DNA from: Chloroflexota bacterium
GTDB taxonomy: Bacteria; Chloroflexota; Ktedonobacteria; Ktedonobacterales; Ktedonobacteraceae
NCBI GenBank assembly: GCA_902812455.1
Contig: CADDZH010000100.1
Span: forward strand, 1 to 19,902
Reading direction: 5' to 3'
Length of the DNA stretch: 19,902 nucleotides
The stretch's first letter is position 1. Every line of letters begins with the position of its first letter. The notes below the pieces were generated by a model. It did not search any database and was not told where the DNA came from. It saw only the letters and a list, made by a program, of their open reading frames with translations. The translations under genes were made by a program, and so were the position numbers. This document shows, in pieces, positions 15,390 to 19,902 of this stretch.

Positions 15390-16688
15390 ATGCAGCTCTA
15401 CAGAGCCAGCTATATTTATCCCGTTTCATCATCGCCCATCGTCAATGGCATTATCGCCATTGACGACGCGGGCGGGCGTATCATTGCGGTTGGTGAGGCG
15501 GATGTATTATTGCAGCAATATCCAGGTGCGGCTGTGACCAACCTGGGCGCAGTGATGATCTTGCCCCAATGCGTCAATGCTCATACGCACCTGGAACTGA
15601 CTGCCCTGGCAGAACTGGGCAAGCTGCATATCGCTGAGCGCAGTTTTGTGCAGTGGATCAAAGAACTCGTCAAACAGTGGCGAACCGTTCCCTTCGAGAC
15701 ACAGGTCGAGGGAGCGCGTGACGGCAGCCGCATGCTTATTGAGAGCGCAACGGCTGCCGTTGGCGATATCAGCAATACCCACGCCAGCCTGGAGCCATTG
15801 CTGGAAAGCGGCCTGTACGGCATTATCTATCATGAAATGCTCAGCCCCGATCCAGAAGATGCTCCACATGTGCTTAAAAAAGCCCAGGAACAGGTGCGGC
15901 GCTGGCGTAGCGAGTACGGTGAGGGGCGCATCCGCTTCGGTGTCACCCTCCACACGCCATTCACGGTCTCTGCCGAGTTGTTCCGCCTGACCATACCCTG
16001 GGCTATCGAGGAAGCCGTTCCTCTTTGCATTCACGTGGCAGAATCGCCTGCTGAAACGCAGTATTTGCTCTATGGCATAGGGGAAGTTGCGACTGCCCTG
16101 CTCTCTACCGGTACCCCGCTCACGGACATGATCCCGCCTCCTGGATGCTCACCCGTTGCCTACCTTCATCGCCTGGGCGTGCTGGTAGCGCATCCATTGC
16201 TGGCGCATGGCGTGCAGGTTGATCGGAGGGATTTGGACTTGCTGGCGGAACACCGCGTTCCGGTAGCGCATTGCCCGCGCAGCAATTTCCTGCTGAATTG
16301 CGGGCGGATGCCCATCGAGATGTATCAAGAAGCCGGCGTACTGGTAGCCCTGGGAACCGATAGCCTTTCCAGCTCGCCCTCGTTAAGCGTGTGGGAAGAG
16401 GCTATCGCTGCTATGAGGATGCACCGGGCAGCGGGAGTGGAGCTTGACCCTCACGACTTGCTGCGCATGTGTACGCTCGATGGCGCTCGCGCTCTCAGTT
16501 TCGATGATATCCTCGGCTCGCTGGAAGCGGGAAAGCTGGCCCGCCTGGCAACCGGAACCGTAGGGGCCAAATTTATTGCGCCCAGCGCCTCTACACCCAA
16601 CACCACGTTCACAGCAGAGGAGATGCTGGAATTGTTATGGGAGGGGAAAGTTGAAGTTAAGCCTTTTGCTAGCACAAGACGCCTATAA
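15390..16688 (+). CDS. Metal-dependent amidohydrolase, candidate aminofutalosine deaminase
   Basis: 432 residues from ATG 15390; the frame extends upstream into lctP but family similarity begins here. It has the deaminase-type metal site of the cytosine deaminase/chlorohydrolase branch: H65-x-H67 in NAHTHLE, H215 and E218 in HVAES, H273 in LAHG, D324 in GTDSLSSSPSLSVWEE. VGDISN and HCPRSN are also typical. Proteins of this type include the aminofutalosine deaminase that replaces free deamination in futalosine pathways; mqnE, mqnA and mqnC about 3 kb away support that reading, but other amine-deaminating or hydrolytic substrates remain possible. Residues about 391-402 (VGAKFIAPSAST) are encoded by a dispersed repeat, near the C-terminal beta-sandwich. 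It is translationally close-coupled to lctP. Confidence 0.78.
   Translation: MQLYRASYIYPVSSSPIVNGIIAIDDAGGRIIAVGEADVLLQQYPGAAVTNLGAVMILPQCVNAHTHLELTALAELGKLHIAERSFVQWIKELVKQWRTVPFETQVEGARDGSRMLIESATAAVGDISNTHASLEPLLESGLYGIIYHEMLSPDPEDAPHVLKKAQEQVRRWRSEYGEGRIRFGVTLHTPFTVSAELFRLTIPWAIEEAVPLCIHVAESPAETQYLLYGIGEVATALLSTGTPLTDMIPPPGCSPVAYLHRLGVLVAHPLLAHGVQVDRRDLDLLAEHRVPVAHCPRSNFLLNCGRMPIEMYQEAGVLVALGTDSLSSSPSLSVWEEAIAAMRMHRAAGVELDPHDLLRMCTLDGARALSFDDILGSLEAGKLARLATGTVGAKFIAPSASTPNTTFTAEEMLELLWEGKVEVKPFASTRRL
16558..16590 (+). repeat. Dispersed GTAGGGGC repeat inside the amidohydrolase gene
   Basis: CCGTAGGGGCCAAATTTATT followed by GCGCCCAGCGCC parallels the start of the copy at 10001-10042, with one extra base and a few substitutions. 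Both are read in the same frame (GTA GGG GCC = Val-Gly-Ala). The second half of the longer copy is absent. Confidence 0.55.
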
Positions 16689-16701
16689 ACCAAAAAGGCT
16701 A

Positions 16702-16723
16702 GTGCCGCCCCGCAGGACGGCAC
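16702..16723 (+). terminator. Hairpin after the lctP-amidohydrolase pair
   Basis: Arms GTGCCGCCC/GGACGGCAC (one mismatch) with loop CGCA begin 14 bp after the amidohydrolase stop. There is no T-run, so it may be a Rho-dependent or repeat-type hairpin. The rest of the gap to 16945 is AT-rich and probably holds the promoter of the GtrA gene. Confidence 0.45.
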
Positions 16724-16945
16724 CATTACTCCTTACTACACATGGTAGATGAGCTACTTTGAATACGAGATACCCGAAAAAGCAATGTTTGTCAAGCTCA
16801 TCAGTAACGACTTTAGATGCTTTTGAACCTTGCCTAATGAGAAAAAGCACTGGGCGTTGTTACTTTAGTTTATGGTAACCGTCTTGAAGAGGGAGAACGT
16901 ATTATATACGTGTATGCTTCATTTTTAAGAGTCTATGGAGATTGT

Positions 16946-17560
16946 ATGGGAAAGTTTTTGGCAAAGAGCGGGCCGGCAGAAGCCCTTGAAGCTGTGGAAT
17001 CGCCTGAGAAGGATCAATCAACTCAATCACCGCTTGCAGCGAAGTCATCGCGCCCCCTGCCTAGCTACCATCCTACTGCGTGGCCGGTTATAAACAAGAC
17101 GCTGGATATTGTCGATCGGTACTCAGGGAGGAGAGCCGGTTGGGTTCAACGCTTCTTTTCATATACCTTTTTTGGCGGTTGCGCCGCCCTGGTTAACTTG
17201 CTCATCTTTTACCTGGTCTACTATCGCATTCCCTTGCCGGTCAGTGCCGTTGCGCATAATGTGATCGCCTACATCGCGGCTGCCGAGATCTCTATCCTGG
17301 CAAATTTTATTCCGAACGATTATTTTACGTTCCGGCATCTGCCCGGACATAGTCGTTCGTGGCCTGCACGCTGCATCCGCTTCCATATCACCACGATTGG
17401 TGGCGTGATACTCACATTTCTCATCGAGTTTGGGCTGAGCTATCTCACGCATGTTCCGCCGATTATCGCGGAAGCCATTGCCTTAATACTGGTCTTGATC
17501 TACAACTTCTCATTCCATCACATCTTTACCTACCGGCATGTAAAGCATCCGGCCAGGTAG
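16946..17560 (+). CDS. GtrA-family four-helix membrane protein
   Basis: 204 residues from ATG 16946, set by GGAG five bases upstream; a GTG at 16910 would add 12 residues. Residues 1-68 are a hydrophilic tail not part of the usual GtrA domain (normally about 120-130 residues in all). Four helices follow at about 72-92, 103-121, 147-165 and 172-190. RFFSYTFFGGCAALVNLLIF is the family signature; the domain ends with FHHIFTYRH. GtrA-type proteins take part in moving polyprenyl-linked sugars across the membrane for surface polysaccharide or glycosylation, but no glycosyltransferase is nearby, so the substrate is open. Confidence 0.85.
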   Translation: MGKFLAKSGPAEALEAVESPEKDQSTQSPLAAKSSRPLPSYHPTAWPVINKTLDIVDRYSGRRAGWVQRFFSYTFFGGCAALVNLLIFYLVYYRIPLPVSAVAHNVIAYIAAAEISILANFIPNDYFTFRHLPGHSRSWPARCIRFHITTIGGVILTFLIEFGLSYLTHVPPIIAEAIALILVLIYNFSFHHIFTYRHVKHPAR

Positions 17561-17561
17561 T

Positions 17562-17645
17562 GGGGCGATCAATCGGCGGTGGCATTACCTCTCATTACCC
17601 ACGCCCCGCGTGGGGTGCGGAGAGGGTGGATAAATCGGGCCCTAC
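17562..17645 (-). repeat. Dispersed repeat between the GtrA gene and the response regulator
   Basis: On the minus strand it starts GTAGGGCCCGATTTATC and ends GCCGATTGATCGCCCCA, the two motif halves of the 1463-1506 and 10001-10042 copies, but with about 50 bp between them that contain a GC-rich hairpin (CCCCGCGTGGGG). It occupies the gap between two convergent stops and may also end transcripts from both sides. Confidence 0.5.
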
Positions 17646-17672
17646 ATTTCACCTGAAAAGATAGAGACACCG

Positions 17673-18233
17673 TCAGGGATGGGTATCGACCTGCTCGTTA
17701 TCATGAAGCACTATCTTCGAGATCATGGCCAGGAATTCATCCAGCTCAATAGGCTTGGTCAGGCTATACAGGTTGCGGCGCTCGATTTCTTCCTGAGGGA
17801 CGTTGGCCGCGCTCAAAATAAGCGCAGGGGTCGATTCTAGCCCTGGGATAGCGTGGAGCTGGTCGTAGAGGGCGAAGCCGTCTATTCCACTGAGTAAATA
17901 ATCTAGAATGAAGAGATCCCACCTGGCGCCTCTGGCCAGCTCTAGTGCCTGGGGTCCATCTTTAGCCAGTACGGCCCGGTAAGCTGTTTCTAGTGAAAGG
18001 GCTAGCAAAATGAACTCACCGATAGCCTCGTCATCCTCGACCACCAGGATTGATTTTGGAGGAGGCTGTTCTTTCTCATCATTCCCATTATTGCTGATAG
18101 AGGTGGGGGGACTACCGGCTTCGGCTTCATTGTGAGGCATGTTTTCAGCAGGGATCTTTTTGCTCTTGCGCTCCCTATCTTTTGAAACACTTGCATCTCC
18201 AAGAAGCTCAGAAGACAAATCTCCAGCATGCAT
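17673..18233 (-). CDS. Receiver-only response regulator with long N-terminal tail
   Basis: 186 residues; GGAG lies 8 bases before the ATG. Residues 1-58 are polar and probably disordered. Residues 60-180 form a CheY-like receiver: acidic pocket E66-D67-D68 in ILVVEDDEA, phospho-acceptor D111 in LFILDYLLSG, S141 in ILSAAN (the Thr/Ser switch) and K160 in LTKP. There is no DNA-binding or enzymatic output domain, so it acts through a protein partner, as single-domain regulators do. No histidine kinase is in the window. The Ser/Thr kinase gene diverges from it 585 bp away; a link is only a possibility. Confidence 0.87.
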   Translation of the reverse strand: MHAGDLSSELLGDASVSKDRERKSKKIPAENMPHNEAEAGSPPTSISNNGNDEKEQPPPKSILVVEDDEAIGEFILLALSLETAYRAVLAKDGPQALELARGARWDLFILDYLLSGIDGFALYDQLHAIPGLESTPALILSAANVPQEEIERRNLYSLTKPIELDEFLAMISKIVLHDNEQVDTHP

Positions 18234-18563
18234 TGTCTATGCTCCAGGCAGACTGGCTATAGAACCAGTATGTTAATTTCAGGATAAAGTATACCATACA
18301 AGCAATTTAAAAGATAGTGGCCGGTCGCGATCTCGCGTTCGCGTCTCGCGTCTCTGCCTGCAACCCCTTTGCTTGCATCCTCCCTATAGAATAGAAACGA
18401 GGCGGAGTGCTGCATCTTGCCGGCCCAGTCAAACGTTCTATACATGAGGGGGTTAGCTATTGGCAAATTCTCAAATGATATGCATTCAGCCGGGCCTTTT
18501 CAATTTCTATCTAAGGCAAGGTTCAAAAATAAACGAAAGACCTTGACAGTGTGAACAGTTGCA
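18234..18563. other. Gene-free stretch upstream of the response regulator
   Basis: No gene is supported here. On the minus strand an extended -10 (TGGTATACT, TATACT at 18289-18294) about 55 bases before the response-regulator ATG could be its promoter; no good -35 was seen. TCGCG occurs four times in 18325-18350, of unknown meaning. TTGACA at 18543-18548 on the plus strand could be a -35 for the kinase gene but lacks a good partner. The rest up to the kinase is the repeat described next. Confidence 0.4.
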
Positions 18564-18792
18564 TCATGTCATCCTGAGCGCGTGAGCCGAAGCAATGTCA
18601 TCCTGAGCGCAGTGAAGGATCTAGCGCAGTGAAGGGGAAGGGGAAGGATCTCGTTCGACAGGCAGCGGATGTTTCGCTGCGCTCAACATGACATGTCCAG
18701 GCTTGGCAGCGGATGTTTCGCGGAGTTTCCCCCGAGCGCGTGAGCCGAAGCCCTGAGCGCAGCGAAGGGGAACGGGCTCAACATGACATGTA
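18564..18792. repeat. Compound GTCATCCTGAGCGC repeat region upstream of the kinase
   Basis: GTCATCCTGAGCGC occurs at 18568 and 18597; GGCAGCGGATGTTTCGC at 18661 and about 18704; CTCAACATGACATG ends two units (about 18681-18694 and 18777-18790). The outer ends are mutually inverted. This is the widely spread bacterial 'TCATCCTGAGCGAAGCGAAGGATCT' type repeat, here in two nested or tandem copies, ending 26 bp before the kinase start. Confidence 0.65.
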
Positions 18793-18818
18793 GGTGCTTT
18801 TCTGAAGAGTAAGTGAAT

Positions 18819-19902
18819 ATGCTTGATCGTGTAGGACAGCAACTTGGCAATTATCGTCTTATAAGATTATTGGGGAGAGGTGGGTATGCGGAGGTTTACC
18901 TGGGAGAACATATCTACCTTGAGATGCAGGCAGCTATCAAGGTGCTGCATGCCAGGCTGGTTGATAGCGTGGAAGTGGAGCGCTTCCGCGATGAAGCTCG
19001 TACTATTGCTCGCCTGGTCCATCCTCATATCGTGCGCGTCTTCGATTTTGATGTTCAGGACGATGTGCCATTCCTAGTGATGGAATATGCGCCTAACGGC
19101 ACGTTGCGCACGCGGCATCCTAAGGGCGAGCAGCTCTCTTTAGAGGTTATCCTGCCCTACGTGCGGCAGGTAGCCGAAGCTCTCCAGTATGCTCATGATC
19201 AACACCTGGTCCATCGTGACATCAAGCCTGAAAATATGTTGTTGGGGCGTGACAACGAGGTGCTGCTCAGCGATTTTGGCACAGCCTTGGTTGCCCAGAC
19301 AACCGGCTACCAGAACATGCAGCAGGGAGAGGTGATCGGCACTATTGCCTACATGGCCCCTGAGCTGTTTCAGGGGGTAGCGCGGCCTGCCAGCGACCAG
19401 TATGCGCTGGGCATCGTTGTCTATGAATGGCTGGCAGGAGAAACACCCTTTCACGGCTCTGCTACCGAAATCGCTATACAACATGCCATGACACCTCCAC
19501 CATCGCTTCGTGAGAAGAATCCGGCGGTGACGCCAGAAGTAGAACAGGTGATCATGAGAGCGCTGGCGAAAGATTACCACCGGCGCTTTCCCCGCGTGCA
19601 GGACTTTGCAGATGCTCTGGAGAAAGCCAGCCAGGCAAGCCCATCCATCTATTCTGAACCAACCGTTGTAACGGCTGCAGTACCGCCAGCAGATATACCA
19701 GGACACGGAGCAGAAGCGCATCTTTTACATCCCCAATCCGAGCCTGTCGTATCGCCTGCACCTGCACCTTTGTCCGCGCCTGCCTCTGGGCTTAAACCGG
19801 CGCCTATGATGATGGACACAGCAACTACTGAAGCTGCACATCCACCGGCATCTCCTGCCCACGAAGCAAACATCGTTTTGCCTCCTCCACCCCAGCCTCA
19901 AC
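18819..19902 (+). CDS. PknB-type Ser/Thr protein kinase, C-terminus cut by window edge
   Basis: Open for 361 codons from ATG 18819 to the right edge; GAAGAG lies about 9 bases upstream. Kinase domain at about residues 10-275 with all key elements: GRGGYAEVY loop (19-27), K41 in AAIKVL, E59 of helix C, H132-R133-D134 with DIKPEN, D152-F153-G154, and A180-P181-E182. The DFG and HRD motifs are intact, so it should be active. After the kinase domain comes a Pro/Ala-rich linker (about 285 onward), as in membrane-anchored bacterial kinases where a helix and a sensor domain follow; those would be outside the window. It is probably part of signalling by phosphorylation at the membrane; targets are unknown. 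Confidence 0.88.
   Translation, partial: MLDRVGQQLGNYRLIRLLGRGGYAEVYLGEHIYLEMQAAIKVLHARLVDSVEVERFRDEARTIARLVHPHIVRVFDFDVQDDVPFLVMEYAPNGTLRTRHPKGEQLSLEVILPYVRQVAEALQYAHDQHLVHRDIKPENMLLGRDNEVLLSDFGTALVAQTTGYQNMQQGEVIGTIAYMAPELFQGVARPASDQYALGIVVYEWLAGETPFHGSATEIAIQHAMTPPPSLREKNPAVTPEVEQVIMRALAKDYHRRFPRVQDFADALEKASQASPSIYSEPTVVTAAVPPADIPGHGAEAHLLHPQSEPVVSPAPAPLSAPASGLKPAPMMMDTATTEAAHPPASPAHEANIVLPPPPQPQ

Noticed and set aside
16821..16835. 15-bp exact inverted match (TTTTGAACCTTGCCT) with 18514-18528
   Set aside because: Both are in upstream regions, but one such 15-mer pair in 20 kb is close to chance expectation on both strands.
18325..18354. Four TCGCG repeats
   Set aside because: Irregular spacing and no neighbouring structure; too short to call an array or binding-site cluster.
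18564..18792. CRISPR-like array
   Set aside because: Units are unequal, partly inverted, and lack regular spacers and cas genes.

Overview
The window reads as chromosomal DNA of a Ktedonobacteria-like member of the Chloroflexota. No rRNA or other phylogenetic marker is present, so this is inference from gene content: a secreted M23 peptidase with a golvesin-type domain and a 'WYFAEG...' C-terminal module, a TolB/WD40-like lipoprotein-style protein, a FemAB-type aminoacyltransferase, a sedolisin protease, a PknB-type Ser/Thr kinase, futalosine-pathway menaquinone genes, and many short hairpin repeats between (and inside) genes. No phage, plasmid, CRISPR, tRNA or rRNA was seen. Coding density is high, both strands are used, and several starts are GTG or TTG.

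Layout. 1-4000 (minus strand): an M23 peptidase running off the left edge, a secreted WD40-like protein and a FemAB-type transferase, all envelope-related. 4055-5362 (plus): two TrkA-type NAD-binding potassium regulators, the first with only the N domain. 5366-7730 (minus): an AI-2E/PerM-family permease, then a single-pass FG-GAP-like membrane protein. 7731-8262 is a 530-bp regulatory and repeat region: a 119-bp MITE-like element, LexA-like boxes over a minus-strand promoter, a hairpin repeat, and a TetR promoter with a perfect palindromic operator. 8263-12031 (plus): a TetR regulator followed at 2-16 bp spacing by mqnE, mqnA and mqnC, three enzymes of the futalosine route to menaquinone. 12028-13428 (minus): a sedolisin without a visible pro-domain. 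13729-16688 (plus): a lactate permease and an amidohydrolase 2 bp apart; the amidohydrolase is a candidate aminofutalosine deaminase, which would supply another step of the same quinone pathway. 16946-17560: a GtrA-family membrane protein. 17673-18233 (minus): a receiver-only response regulator. 18819 to the right edge: a Ser/Thr protein kinase, truncated.

How it fits together. The metabolic core is menaquinone synthesis (mqnE-mqnA-mqnC plus possibly the deaminase) under a local TetR repressor, near a lactate importer whose substrate could feed electrons to menaquinone. mqnB and mqnD are not in the window. The rest is cell-envelope building, secreted hydrolysis and signalling.

The most unusual signal is a family of short repeats beginning GTAGGGGC. 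Two copies lie in the same orientation and reading frame inside protein genes: the N-terminus of MqnA and the C-terminal part of the amidohydrolase. Related copies lie between genes. This resembles the protein-invading palindromic elements known from Rickettsia. A second point of interest is the MITE-like insertion that appears to have moved a LexA-like operator/promoter about 120 bp away from the gene it faces.
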